A DNA stretch of 64,000 nt from JABDGM01 sp046349975 (GCA_046349975.1 JAXMBH010000013.1:1-64000), one strand, 5' to 3'; positions 8,238 to 17,762 are shown, counted from the stretch's first letter. Numbers and translations are program-made. Notes: generated by a model not told the origin, from the sequence alone.

Positions 8238-9404
8238 CTAACGGGCGCCCGCGATACGCCGCGACGACGCGATCCCGAACAGACCAAGCACGGCGATCGC
8301 GGCAACTGCCGGCTCCGGCACGGCAGTGCCGCCGCTCAGGCTGCCGCTGCCCGGAGTGTTGGTGTTACCAAAGTTCGCGCGCCACAAATCGTAATCGGCC
8401 TGATCAACAGCAAGGTCGCCGTTCCCATCGGCAGCGAGGTTGCCTTCACGCCAGACCACGTAGTCGGCCGCATCTACAACACCATTCGAGTTGTAGTCGC
8501 CCGTCAACGGCGCAGCCGCGGCGGTAATATCGTAGGTAACATCATACGCGACGCCGATCCCCTTGATGACCGACACATTCGTGGTTTGATCAGGTCCATC
8601 CACGACCAGAGTGTAAGGACCAACGCGCCGGGGGAAGATGCTGCTGCCAGCTTCGGTTCCGCCCGGGGTGCCGAAGTTGTTGTTGACGAGTTGGTTGCTG
8701 GCGACGGTGCCGCTGACGAGACCAAACCCAATTGTTTCCGAACCCTGTGTCAGCAGCATGCCTGCCATGGTTTCGTCGAAGTTATTCGAGCGAAATACGC
8801 GGGTCCCAAAATCCGAGATGCCGCCGGGCGTGAATGTGAAGCCTGGTTCCGTCAGCGAGCCGGTGAAACTGAGGTTCGAGATGGTTGCGGCGCTGACTTG
8901 GAATCCATCGGGTTTATCAATATCGTCGTTTCCTCCGAGGACCTGCGTAATACCAATGCCGCGACCCAGCGTACCGCCGGAGGGACCAGGATTCGTGAGA
9001 TAGCTTCCCCCGCTAAGTGGCAGGGCCGAGATAGTGAATTCGGCAGTGAAACTCAGCGTGATGCCCGCCGGTACACCATTGCCATCGGTCCAGTTGCCGC
9101 CAGACGTGGAGTTTCCCACGATCGTGTAGGTCTTGGTGGGCGTAGTGCTTGCAGCCTCGCCGGCTTTGGTCGGCGTCTTCGGCGCCCAGCCCTCATCCGT
9201 CGGCAGGAAAGTTACCGAGCCGTCGCTACTCGTGGTGAAGAATGCCGATTTGGTCTGATTGTGGTCGAGCAGATCGGTTCTTGTGCGGAGGACGTTAACG
9301 CCAAAGGAGTTGGCGCTTATGAAGCTGAGGAATACCAGTGCAGCGCATCCGCTTGTCGCGGTGTGACTACGAAAAAAGCGTAGAGTCCGGATCGCCTGAT
9401 ACAT
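8238..9404 (-). CDS. PEP-CTERM sorted protein with dockerin-like repeats
   Basis: A 388-aa exported protein. The N-terminus has a basic and then hydrophobic signal region (TSGCAALVFLSFISANSFG). The middle is a Ser/Thr/Gly-rich beta domain of unknown role. At about residues 300-350 come two dockerin-like calcium-loop repeats, GDYNSNGVVDAADYVVWREG and DGNGDLAVDQADYDLWRANFG. The end is a PEP-CTERM signal: VPEP, a hydrophobic helix (AVAAIAVLGLFGIAS) and a basic tail (SRRIAGAR). Such tails are known to be processed by exosortase, but no exosortase gene lies in the window. Divergence from the neighbouring DUF1559 gene is not involved, as both are on the minus strand. Confidence 0.9.
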   Translation of the reverse strand: MYQAIRTLRFFRSHTATSGCAALVFLSFISANSFGVNVLRTRTDLLDHNQTKSAFFTTSSDGSVTFLPTDEGWAPKTPTKAGEAASTTPTKTYTIVGNSTSGGNWTDGNGVPAGITLSFTAEFTISALPLSGGSYLTNPGPSGGTLGRGIGITQVLGGNDDIDKPDGFQVSAATISNLSFTGSLTEPGFTFTPGGISDFGTRVFRSNNFDETMAGMLLTQGSETIGFGLVSGTVASNQLVNNNFGTPGGTEAGSSIFPRRVGPYTLVVDGPDQTTNVSVIKGIGVAYDVTYDITAAAAPLTGDYNSNGVVDAADYVVWREGNLAADGNGDLAVDQADYDLWRANFGNTNTPGSGSLSGGTAVPEPAVAAIAVLGLFGIASSRRIAGAR

Positions 9405-9474
9405 GATGAGTTCCTATGGTGAATCAAGAGATAACGTACAAACGAGGCCTCGAGAACGGCATCCGGTCAGGCTC

Positions 9475-10500
9475 CTACTGCCCGTTGCCTTCCGGGTCGA
9501 TGGTTGCCAGCGGCGGGTCGGAGCCGGCAATCGTGCTCTGCGAGCGCCACACGTCGAGGTCGACATCGTTGCTGATGAATTCGGTCGACACATCGCACTT
9601 CACTACTACAACGCCGCCAGGATGACTGCTTCGTGCGGCGAGAATCATCTGTGGGATATCCGATTGCCCTTTCCTAATACAAGGAGCGATGCTGTTGTTC
9701 GCAGTGGAGCAAGCGGTCACATCAGCAGCGGCGGAATTCGGCGACATCCGCGTGTTGATTTGATAAGCGCCAGGGTTGTAAATCCAGACACGTCCACGGC
9801 GATCGGATGGCTCCGACTCCGACGGCACCTGGAGCATCTCGATCTGTAAAAAGGTATTCGCGAGGCCGTCAGATATGCGTTTGAAGTTGATTTGTTGACC
9901 GCTGTTGTCTTTCGCGAGGTTAGGCCGGTAATGTTCGTTCCTGGCATTGAGATCGAACGTGCCGGTCTTCGTAACGCCTGGGTTTGCCCAAAATGGACCG
10001 CGGCGAGTTTTCTCCTTGCCCAATTGTCCATAAGTTCCATATCCATAATTAAATCCATAGCTGGCTTTGCGGTCACCACCCTCCTCGCCGCTGCCCGCGA
10101 CTAACATAAGGTACGAATCGGAACTTGGGCAGCGCAAAATCGGCTCTTCACGCGAGAGCAATTTTAAATTGTCGGGATTCGTCGCGTTCGCGCTGAAATT
10201 GTAGGCATCCTTGATCGCTGAACCTTCCATATAAGGTAGCATCTGGAGGTACAGGACTGGCCTGACGTTGTTCTGTCCGTTGATGTCCACCGGCAGATAT
10301 TTATTAGCGTCATGGAACATCTGTTGAGACAACCCCAACTGCCGCATGTTGTTTATGCATTGCGAGCGGCGAGCCGCTTCGCGGGCGGCTTGAATGGCCG
10401 GCAGCAGTAGGGCTACGAGGATGCCAATGATGGCGATGACGACGAGCAACTCGACGAGTGTAAACGCGGAGCGATGGCTCCGAAAACGAGATATTTCCAC
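9475..10500 (-). CDS. DUF1559 type II pseudopilin-like protein
   Basis: A 341-aa planctomycete-type protein with a prepilin N-terminus: a short basic leader, then AFTLVELLVVIAIIGILVALLLPA, the N-methylation motif cleaved and methylated by prepilin peptidase. AIQAAREAARRSQC and INNMRQLGLSQQMFHD follow, as in the DUF1559 family. The globular domain has LRCPSS, then near the end ARSSHPGGVVVVKCDVSTEFIS, the family's 'SRHPGGvnvlFaDGSVrFi' motif in diverged form. It ends in a short unstructured tail. Likely part of an envelope pilus-like or secretion assembly. The gene lies upstream of the PEP-CTERM gene on the same strand, 71 nt apart, so they could share a transcript. Confidence 0.9.
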   Translation of the reverse strand: MEISRFRSHRSAFTLVELLVVIAIIGILVALLLPAIQAAREAARRSQCINNMRQLGLSQQMFHDANKYLPVDINGQNNVRPVLYLQMLPYMEGSAIKDAYNFSANATNPDNLKLLSREEPILRCPSSDSYLMLVAGSGEEGGDRKASYGFNYGYGTYGQLGKEKTRRGPFWANPGVTKTGTFDLNARNEHYRPNLAKDNSGQQINFKRISDGLANTFLQIEMLQVPSESEPSDRRGRVWIYNPGAYQINTRMSPNSAAADVTACSTANNSIAPCIRKGQSDIPQMILAARSSHPGGVVVVKCDVSTEFISNDVDLDVWRSQSTIAGSDPPLATIDPEGNGQ

Positions 10501-11363
10501 CTGCTAATCCTTTGTTCCGAAAGGATGTTGAAGTCACCGAATCCCACCCGGCGAGATCCGGAATATTGGCCCTGAATGCTGTCGATGGGAGTTCGATAAA
10601 CTATTCACGAGTTGACATAAAGTCGCAGCAGAACATGGGTTGCGTCCTGGCGTAAGGATGACTTCCTGGGACTTAGCTTACCGCGAATGGGTAACCAGTG
10701 CCCGGTTCATTTGCCGGACATAGTCACTAAGTTGCGCAAAAAGAGGCGATTCGGGAAAAATTTTCGAGAATCGATTCGGAGTGCTCCCAGCTCAATTGCG
10801 CAAAGACACGCGCACCACTTGCTTTCGCGCCTGTTCTGCCCCGTTGGAAGAATACTATGCAGCGACAGCGAACCGGACCAGCAACGACTCAATGGAATGC
10901 CAATTCATCGTTTGAACAGAACGCGCGGTCGTGGATTCACATTGCGAACCCATCGTCGCATTGCCGCCGCGCTACGCCGCAGACGGCAACTACGTCGTTT
11001 GATCGCAGACGCATCTGTGGAAGTGCGATCAAGCGCGTGATGAAAGCCGCCCATGCGAATTCGGTACCAGTGCAATTTCGACGAGTCTCACGTAAGCTAG
11101 CGAGACGGCACCCGTGTGATTTGCTCGCCGGCGGCAGGAAACCCCCGCGATTTGAAGCAGATTTCAAGTCAATCGCAAGGCACGGCAACCAGCTGGTGCT
11201 AAGCCATTGGTCACGGGGACGCTGCGCTAATTCGCTTTACAAGGCATGGCGAACGACGATCGGCAAATTGACCGCAGATCGATGACCGCTAGAATCGCAC
11301 GAGATCAGTGCAAAAGTCGAGGCTAGCAGCGGGCTTGGACGGCATCAACACGCGGAGCGGCGA
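10501..11363. other. Long gap with no supported gene
   Basis: About 860 bp between the DUF1559 gene and the haem oxygenase operon. Open frames in it are Arg/Ser-rich and look like non-coding reads. A TTGACA at 10613-10618 could be a -35 element, but no good -10 follows. Promoters for both flanking transcripts should lie here. Confidence 0.4.
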
Positions 11364-11954
11364 ATGAGTTTGCGGGAGCAACTACGCTCGGCAACACGAG
11401 AGAAGCATGCTGAGCTCGATGCCCAGGTCAGCGCTATACGACCATTTGAGTCGGTAGAGGGCTATCGAACCTACTTGCGCGGCATGCGCGAGCTGTACGT
11501 GGCGTTTGGCGACGCGCTGGATGCGGCTTCTCAGGCGGCAGGTATCGGGCCGCGACGCAACCGCTTAGTAGCCGCTCTCGAACAGGACCTGGCCGCATGT
11601 GGCGGCGATTCAACTGAGGACAAAATTAGTGAAGCATTCAAGAACTGTCATGATTCGGGTTCCGGTGGCGAAGGCGCATCGTGGGGAGCGGCCTACGTGC
11701 TGGAAGGCTCGACGATGGGAGCGCAAATGCTCGTACGGAGCGCGGAGCAGAAGCTGCCGGCGGGCAATACGGTTCACTTCCTGACGGCGCTCGCGGCCGA
11801 CGGCGTGCCGCGGTTCAAGCAATTCTGCGCCGCGCTGGATACTGCGAACGTGGATGCCAACGAGGCGATTCGCGGAGCGCTGGCCGCGTTCGAGCACGCG
11901 CTCGAGTGGTTTCGGAACCAGGCGGGGCACGAGGAGGCCAGCGTTGGGATTTGA
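11364..11954 (+). CDS. bphO: Biliverdin-producing haem oxygenase
   Basis: Opens haem to biliverdin, CO and iron, providing the chromophore for the phytochrome encoded next. At 196 aa it has a bacterial BphO/HemO length. The N-terminal helix holds the proximal haem-ligand His (ATREKHAELDAQV, His at about residue 15), followed by YRTYLRGMRELYVAFG. The distal helix shows WGAAYVLEGSTMGAQML, matching the family 'YVleGStLGg' motif. The final residues overlap the phytochrome start, with the GAGGAGG for that start inside this gene, so the two proteins are translationally coupled. Confidence 0.92.
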   Translation: MSLREQLRSATREKHAELDAQVSAIRPFESVEGYRTYLRGMRELYVAFGDALDAASQAAGIGPRRNRLVAALEQDLAACGGDSTEDKISEAFKNCHDSGSGGEGASWGAAYVLEGSTMGAQMLVRSAEQKLPAGNTVHFLTALAADGVPRFKQFCAALDTANVDANEAIRGALAAFEHALEWFRNQAGHEEASVGI

Positions 11955-14469
11955 GGACGTTGCCCTTGCGAATTGCGACCAGGAGCCGGTCCATATTCCT
12001 GGTCGCATCCAGTCGTTTGGTACGCTCATCGCGATGGATGCGCAGACTGAACTGGTGTCGTACGCGGCGGCGAATTGGGAGGAGGTGTTTCCAGCCGCTC
12101 GCGGTTGCCCAGTCGGCAAACATCTTCACGATGTCTTTGCAGATCGCACGTTCGTTCACGACCTGCGCGGCGCATTGGGGCTGGCAACACTCGGCATGCA
12201 TCGCGAGCGGATGGGGGCGTACGAAGTTAGCGGCGCCATGGTCGATGTGGCTGTTCACCGGCAACGCGAGCAGGCGGTCGTTGAACTGGAACCATTGACG
12301 GAACCAGACGGCCGATCCGATGCAACGATCACGCGGGTGCGGTCCATGCTCGACAGCGTGCGCGCAATGACCGCTGTGGATGATGGCCTGAGCCTGGCGG
12401 TTGACAGCTTGCGGCGGCTTACCGGATTCGATCGGGTAATGGGCTATCGCTTTCTGCCGAACGGCGATGGCGAGGTGCTGGCCGAGGCGCGGAGTCCTGG
12501 GATCGAGCCATTCTTGGGGCTGCGCTATCCGGCGTGGGATATTCCGGCGCAGGTGCGAGAGATTGCGCTCCGCATGCCGTTTCGCCTGATTGCGGACGTG
12601 AACGATCCGCATGTGGCACTTGCTGCCACAGCAGGCGCTCCGCCGCTCGACCTTACGTTCGCACATTTGCGTGGCGTGTCGCCCGTGCATCTTGAGTATT
12701 TGAGGAATATGGGGGTCGGCGCGAGCATGAATTGCTCGATCATCGTGCAAGGCGCGCTGTGGGGCCTGTTTGCGTTCCATCATTACCGCGCCAAAGTGTT
12801 GCCGCCGAATTGTCGCTCGATTTGCGAGATGTTCAGCCAGTTCTATTCATGCCATTTGGAGCAGCAACTCGAGCGTGAGATGGCGGCGCGTTCGAAGCGA
12901 GCGCGGGCGATGCTGGCATCGTTCGAATCGGCAGATCAATGTTCCCTTACGGAGCGATTCGACGACCTGGCGCCGGAATTGGCCCAGGCGCTCGAAGTCG
13001 ACGGCCTAGCGATCGCCGGCGCGGCCGGCGTGAAGGCGTTCGGCCATGTGCCGACGCACGAAGCCATTCTGGCCATTGGACGACTCGCGACAGACGAACT
13101 GCTGGGCGTTAATCATCTGAGTGCGAGCGGCATCGCGGCCGACGGGCTCGACGGCGTGGCCGGCGCGATCATTGTGCCGTTCGCGGATGAGGACTTGTCG
13201 CGATTGTTCTTCTTTCGCGACGAAATGATTACGTCGATCCGTTGGGCCGGCACACGCGAGAAGACGATTTCACATGGCCCACTGGGGCCGAGATTGCACC
13301 CGCGGAGTTCGTTCGAGGAATATAAAGAATCGGTACACGGCCGGTCGCGCGAGTGGACGCGGGCCGACATGGCAGCGGCGGGCGAAGTGCGGACGCTCGT
13401 GCTCGAAGCGTTGAACCGGAATTTGAGCACTTCGGACCGCGAGTGGCGCAAGCAGCGGCGGCAACAGGACTTGCTGATCGCGGAGCTGAATCACCGCGTG
13501 AAGAACATTCTCGCGTTGGTGCGTTCGATTGCCCGCCAAACGAAGGACTCCGCGGAAACAGTGGAGGAGTATGCCGAGGCGTTTGAGCGGCGCATCGCCG
13601 CATTGGCATTCGCTCACGATTTGGTAGGCGGCCGGGGCACTCAGCAGGCGTCGTTGGCGGAGCTCGTGCAGATGGAGTTGCGGCCCTATGCCAGTGGGTT
13701 TGAGCGGGCGTGTGTGAGCGGCCCCTCGATGGCGCTACGGCCCGAGGCGGCGCCGATTCTGGCATTGGTATTTCACGAACTGGTATCGAATGCCGCCAAG
13801 TACGGTGCGCTTGCCGGCGACGACGGCAAGTTGCGGGTAGCGTGGAAAGAAGAAAAAGGCGGCCTCACGATCGAGTGGGATGAAGAGGTGACCAGGCTTG
13901 TCACCCCGCCAACCCGGCGCGGGTTCGGCACGGCGCTCATCGAGCGAGCCATTCCGTTTGAATGCCGCGGCGAATCGCGGGTGCAGTATCGTGCCGACGG
14001 CCTCAGTGTGCGGATGTGGCTGCCGCGGGAGATGCTAACGCGCTATGAACCAGTGCCGATGGTCGAGACGAGCCGTCGCGAGAGTGCCGCGCCACGGCAA
14101 GAGACTCGGTTTGGCAAGGCGCTCGTAGCCGAGGATAATATGATCCTCACCATGGAACTCGAAGGGCTTTTGGCCGCCATAGGATTTGATGGCGTCGACT
14201 CGGCGCCGAACAATAGCCAGTCATGGGAGCTGCTCGCGGCGCAAGCATACGACGTGGCCATACTGGATGTGAATTTGGCAGGCCAAACGACATTTGAACT
14301 CGCTGAATTTGCACTTCAGCGAAATGTGCCGGTCATCTTCGTAACGGGCTACGGTACGCATGTGGATATGCCGGAATCGCTCGCCGGAGCTCCGCGATTA
14401 TCTAAGCCAATCGATCGCGACATGCTGGTGGCAACGCTACATGAGCTGAAAGTTGGCAGGTGCGCGTGA
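11944..14469 (+). CDS. bphP: Bacteriophytochrome histidine kinase with receiver domain
   Basis: Red/far-red photosensor kinase, about 842 aa from the TTG at 11944. I chose this start because GGAGG lies 6 nt upstream and the protein then begins GFEDVALANCDQEP, with the biliverdin-binding Cys at about residue 11. Domains: PAS (1-115, IPGRIQSFG), GAF (about 135-310) with LRYPAWDIPAQ and the chromophore-contact segment SPVHLEYLRNMGV, PHY (about 330-490), an HWE/HisKA_2-type kinase with ELNHRVKNILALV (His about 516), HATPase (FHELVSNAAKYGAL, GFGTALIERA) and a C-terminal receiver (AILDVNLAG, phospho-Asp about 774). The usual PASDIP motif reads PAWDIP, a Ser-to-Trp change beside the chromophore Asp. 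Confidence 0.93.
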   Translation: MGFEDVALANCDQEPVHIPGRIQSFGTLIAMDAQTELVSYAAANWEEVFPAARGCPVGKHLHDVFADRTFVHDLRGALGLATLGMHRERMGAYEVSGAMVDVAVHRQREQAVVELEPLTEPDGRSDATITRVRSMLDSVRAMTAVDDGLSLAVDSLRRLTGFDRVMGYRFLPNGDGEVLAEARSPGIEPFLGLRYPAWDIPAQVREIALRMPFRLIADVNDPHVALAATAGAPPLDLTFAHLRGVSPVHLEYLRNMGVGASMNCSIIVQGALWGLFAFHHYRAKVLPPNCRSICEMFSQFYSCHLEQQLEREMAARSKRARAMLASFESADQCSLTERFDDLAPELAQALEVDGLAIAGAAGVKAFGHVPTHEAILAIGRLATDELLGVNHLSASGIAADGLDGVAGAIIVPFADEDLSRLFFFRDEMITSIRWAGTREKTISHGPLGPRLHPRSSFEEYKESVHGRSREWTRADMAAAGEVRTLVLEALNRNLSTSDREWRKQRRQQDLLIAELNHRVKNILALVRSIARQTKDSAETVEEYAEAFERRIAALAFAHDLVGGRGTQQASLAELVQMELRPYASGFERACVSGPSMALRPEAAPILALVFHELVSNAAKYGALAGDDGKLRVAWKEEKGGLTIEWDEEVTRLVTPPTRRGFGTALIERAIPFECRGESRVQYRADGLSVRMWLPREMLTRYEPVPMVETSRRESAAPRQETRFGKALVAEDNMILTMELEGLLAAIGFDGVDSAPNNSQSWELLAAQAYDVAILDVNLAGQTTFELAEFALQRNVPVIFVTGYGTHVDMPESLAGAPRLSKPIDRDMLVATLHELKVGRCA

Positions 14470-14848
14470 AGCGAATTTTGCTGTTGGAGGATGACCGGCA
14501 AGTCGCGCTCAGCTGGCAAGCCAAGCTGGAGGAATTGGGCTATTATGTCGCGCATGAAACGCGTGTGGAGCCGGCAATCGCCGCAATCGATACGGCCCCG
14601 TTTGATCTGGTGATTACCGATATTCTTATTCGCGATCGCGAGGATCGAATCAGCGACAAAGGCGGCTTTCGCTGCTGAGTCATATTGCACTCAACATTAA
14701 GGTGCGGCCCAAGATTATTGCCGTTAGTGGCGGCGACACAAAGCTCCACCTGCTGAAACATGCCGAAATACTACGGGCCGATCGCACGCTGCGTAAGCCA
14801 GTGAGTGCGGAGGAACTGGTGCAGGTCACCGAGGAGTTGTTGCGGTGA
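14460..14848 (+). pseudogene. Frameshifted single-domain response regulator
   Basis: A receiver domain in two frames. From the GTG at 14460 (or GTG 14466, overlapping the phytochrome stop) it reads RILLLEDDRQVALSWQAKLE, then APFDLVITDILIRD, and stops at about 14678. The frame one base back continues LSLLSHIALNIKVRPKIIAVSGG, then LRADRTLRKPVSAEELVQVTEELL and TGA at 14846-14848. Joined near 14665, the halves give a complete CheY-like domain with acidic pocket, phospho-Asp, Ser and the KP motif. So a single base is missing, either a true mutation or a sequencing error. It would be the natural output partner of the phytochrome kinase. Confidence 0.8.
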
Positions 14849-15021
14849 TAGCGCCAGCACGCGTTGGGGAACGGGCAGCAATCCAGCCCCAGCCGCCGCT
14901 TGGCTTAACGGCGATTGACAAAAGCTCACGGCCAATTGGCAAGATTGGCACGATCCGCTCGAATAGCACAACGGGCGAGAGTTGCCCTCGCAGAGCTGCA
15001 AGCACATGGGGAGGAATTGCG

Positions 15022-15222
15022 ATGCCGTCGGGTCAATTGATGCGGAGCCGCAGCAATCGAATGATTGCCGGCGTTTGTGGTGGGTTGGCTGAGTGGTTGG
15101 GCTGGGACCCGACCGCCGTGCGGATCTTGTATGTGTTGATTTCGTTCTTCTCGGCGGCGTTTCCGGGCACGATCGTGTACATTATTCTCGCGCTCTTGAT
15201 GCCGGCGGAGGATGAAGTTTGA
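15022..15222 (+). CDS. PspC-domain small membrane protein
   Basis: A 66-aa protein: RSRSNRMIAGVCGGLAEWLGWDPTAVRILYVL and then a second hydrophobic segment with YIILALLMP. This is the complete PspC fold, an amphipathic start and one or two inner-membrane helices, linked in enterobacteria to the phage-shock envelope response. The ATG at 15022 is preceded by GGGGAGGA at good spacing. An upstream in-frame GTG at 14845 would add 59 residues unlike the family, so I reject it. A single pspC without pspA nearby is common outside enterobacteria. Confidence 0.88.
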   Translation: MPSGQLMRSRSNRMIAGVCGGLAEWLGWDPTAVRILYVLISFFSAAFPGTIVYIILALLMPAEDEV

Positions 15223-15241
15223 TTTTGTCAATCCTGTGACG

Positions 15242-16321
15242 CTAGTCTGCGTGCGGCGTCAAATGAGATAGCGCGAGCGTCGCCCACGAGCTCGCTGCAC
15301 ACGTAATCGGCGTGAGCAGCTTGGCGCTGCCGGGCGAGCCATCGGGCGTGGCGCGTGAAGTCATTGGCCAACTACCATCGGCGGCTTGAGTGGCGACGAG
15401 GAAAGCGATGCCGCGCTGGATCGCGGGAGATTCGGCCGAGTAGCCTGCGAGAGATAGCGCGTAGAGCGTTTCGCCGGTGGCGAAGGCATCGCTGTGCGGT
15501 TCAGGAACCGTCTGGCTCCAGCCGCCATCGTCGCGCTGGAGCTTGAGCAGCTCATCGAGCGAACTTTGCAGCGATTCCCGCGATTTGCCCGCTTGAACAC
15601 CGAGGAATATCTTAAAAACTTTGTCTTGATGCAAGTCGGCAGGAGCCGCGGCATCGAGCCACGCGACGGCTTTTGCGAGCGCGGCACGCTGTAGCTCGGG
15701 CGAGTCTTGGTGCGTTGCCTGAGCGAGCGCCAGGATAATCCAGGCGACGTCGGTTGTCTGGCTTTCATTAATCGGCGGGCGGCGAAGCGTGGCGAAAAAC
15801 TCCCATGAGCCGTCCGGTTGCTGCTTCTTCAGGATCTCGTCGACGATCAGAGCGGCGCTCTGCTTTTGTGAATCGCGGAGCGTGGGAATGGATTGGGCGG
15901 CGACAAGCAGCATCGGCAGCCCCATGTTCAAGCCCCGGCCTTGCGGGCGTGGATCAGGCGGGGCGGCCGGATCGGGAAAGATTCTCGACGCCTTGAGCTT
16001 CTCGTGACTTCCTAATAGCGATTCGATCGTATCGTCGAAGTACTTTTTGTCGATCGTATAGCCATGCTGGTTCGCTTCGCTCAGTGCCCATAGCGGTAGC
16101 GGAGCATGGTGGCACGCTGCACATTTGCGCGTGCTTAGCCAGGAGGCGCTTTCTGTCTGCAGATACTGAATCGCGCGGTTGACCGTCGTTTGAACCTGAC
16201 CGGTCGTTGCAGGGCGACTTGCCGGCGACGTTCCGCTGCTGGATGTAGCCGTTTCGCCGGCTGCACAAAGGAGACCTGCGGGTAAGAACGCCACCGCGAA
16301 GCAGAAGAGAAAGCGAGACAT
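15242..16321 (-). CDS. Exported prenyltransferase/squalene-oxidase-repeat protein with CxxCH motif
   Basis: A 359-aa protein with a signal peptide (FLFCFAVAFLPAGLLCAAGETA). An RKCAACHHAPLPLWAL segment at about residue 65 has a CxxCH sequence that could bind haem c. Alpha/alpha-barrel repeats of the terpenoid-cyclase/prenyltransferase superfamily follow: QQPDGSWEF, QRDDGGWSQT and ATQAADGSWPM are QW-like motifs. The cyclase DxDD acid motif is not seen, so it is probably not an active squalene-hopene cyclase. Similar exported repeat proteins are common in planctomycetes with unknown function. Whether CxxCH carries haem is open; the protein is exported, which allows it. Confidence 0.75.
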   Translation of the reverse strand: MSRFLFCFAVAFLPAGLLCAAGETATSSSGTSPASRPATTGQVQTTVNRAIQYLQTESASWLSTRKCAACHHAPLPLWALSEANQHGYTIDKKYFDDTIESLLGSHEKLKASRIFPDPAAPPDPRPQGRGLNMGLPMLLVAAQSIPTLRDSQKQSAALIVDEILKKQQPDGSWEFFATLRRPPINESQTTDVAWIILALAQATHQDSPELQRAALAKAVAWLDAAAPADLHQDKVFKIFLGVQAGKSRESLQSSLDELLKLQRDDGGWSQTVPEPHSDAFATGETLYALSLAGYSAESPAIQRGIAFLVATQAADGSWPMTSRATPDGSPGSAKLLTPITCAASSWATLALSHLTPHAD

Positions 16322-16467
16322 GACTTTTTTCTCGCGTAGCCAACCGACAACAGCATCGCCCGTGAGAGATTATACAACGGCCGCCGCCAAATGCGACCGG
16401 CCGCGGTAGCCGCTGCGATTATGGGATCGATCAGTGGCGCGGAGGGGCAATTGCGGCGCGGCAAGAT

Positions 16468-17538
16468 TCAGCCGAGCCAAGCAGGATTTTTCGCAGTGCC
16501 GTCGAATTGGGCGGTGGTCTTGTACTTTTCGAATTTACCCTCGCGGGCGGCTTCGGCAACGCGATTAACGAGTTCCTTGCGTTCGCCGGCCGAGAGCGGT
16601 TTGAACGTGCGGGCCGCTTCGCAGGCCTGATCGAGGATCTGCAGGCTGTCGATGCCGGTGATCATTACGCTCACGGGAAGCGACATCACATAATGCTGCA
16701 ACTCGATCGCGGTGGCAATGCCGCTGCGGAGCACTTCCTGCAACACAAACGGTCCGCCGAAAGGTTTCATGCCCAGCGGGGCGATCTTCTCGGCGACAAG
16801 CCGCGGCAGCACCTGGTTGGTGAAGCTACGGAAGTGGGCGTCCATAACGTTGATGGGCATTTGGACGGTGTCGAAGTGTACGACATGTTGCTTGGCCATA
16901 TCGAGCATGCGCAGGTGGCACGCAGGGTCTTTGTGGCCGGTGAATCCAACGAAGCGTACCTTGCCAGCTTTCTGGGCGGCTTGCATTGCTTCCCACGCGC
17001 CGTCGTTGAACACGCGGTCGGGTGCATCGAGCTGGATGATTTCGTGGAACTGCATGAGATCGATGCGATCGATCTTGAGGCGTTTGAGTGACTCGTCGAT
17101 TTGCTTGGCGGCGGCTTCGCGCGTGCGGCCGTCGATCTTGCTCATGACGAAGACGCGGTCGCGGTAGCCGCCTTCGAGCGCGCGGCCCATGCGAACTTCG
17201 CTCTCGCCATCGTGGTAGTCCCAGCAGTTGTCGAGAAACGTGATGCCGCGATCGATGGCGGTGCGGATGATGCGAGTGCTTTCGTTGGGGTCCTGGGGTG
17301 TGCCGATGTGAAAGCCGCCGAGGCCCACGAGCGAAACTTCGACGCCAGTGCTACCGAGTTGGCGATAGAGCATGTCGCCGCGGCGCGTGGTTGGCGGAGT
17401 TTCGAATTGTGGCGTTTGTTGCGACGGTGGCGGCGGAGCGGTTTGTGTTTGACCAATAGCGGCCGCGCGTGAACCGGCGATTCCGGCGGCGGCGAGGAGC
17501 GAGCTATCGCGGAAGAACTTGCGGCGGCTGGGCTGCAT
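16468..17538 (-). CDS. Tat-exported aldo/keto reductase
   Basis: A 356-aa NADPH-dependent oxidoreductase of the AKR superfamily. The N-terminus is a twin-arginine signal (SRRKFFRDSSLLAAAGIAGSRA), so the folded cofactor-loaded enzyme would be exported. The barrel starts LGSTGVEVSLVGLGGFHIG. The catalytic tetrad is visible: Asp in ITFLDNCWDY, Tyr in the same segment, Lys in FVMSKIDGR, and His in IDLMQFHEI. The C-terminus ends with helices and a basic tail. Planctomycetes carry many such secreted AKRs; the substrate is unknown. No obvious operon partner. Confidence 0.9.
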   Translation of the reverse strand: MQPSRRKFFRDSSLLAAAGIAGSRAAAIGQTQTAPPPPSQQTPQFETPPTTRRGDMLYRQLGSTGVEVSLVGLGGFHIGTPQDPNESTRIIRTAIDRGITFLDNCWDYHDGESEVRMGRALEGGYRDRVFVMSKIDGRTREAAAKQIDESLKRLKIDRIDLMQFHEIIQLDAPDRVFNDGAWEAMQAAQKAGKVRFVGFTGHKDPACHLRMLDMAKQHVVHFDTVQMPINVMDAHFRSFTNQVLPRLVAEKIAPLGMKPFGGPFVLQEVLRSGIATAIELQHYVMSLPVSVMITGIDSLQILDQACEAARTFKPLSAGERKELVNRVAEAAREGKFEKYKTTAQFDGTAKNPAWLG

Positions 17539-17762
17539 GAGGGACTCCTTGCAAACGGCTGGATGCCGCTAGTTGTCGATCGGCCGGCCGAAGTGCCGGC
17601 GAGCAGCAGAATCGGTGCAAGGGGCGTGCCGGAAGGGCGTGGCAAGCATTCCAGCAAGGCATCGAAAGCACGCGGGACCGCGGGCGTTCCGATATGGTCC
17701 GCTGGGGCATCGCAGAGCCTCTGCCCAGGCGCCCTTCGACGACATTTTGCGAGGCGAGCGAG

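Noticed and set aside
10687..11285. Open frames of 117 and 142 codons upstream of the haem oxygenase
   Set aside because: Arg/Ser/His-rich composition, no family motif, overlapping frames and no convincing ribosome binding site.
11854..11943. Start of the phytochrome at ATG 11854
   Set aside because: It would translate 30 Arg-rich residues inside the haem oxygenase gene; the TTG at 11944 has a strong ribosome site and gives the expected N-terminus.
14845..15021. Longer PspC protein from GTG 14845
   Set aside because: The added 59 residues do not fit the family, while ATG 15022 has a clear GGGGAGGA upstream.
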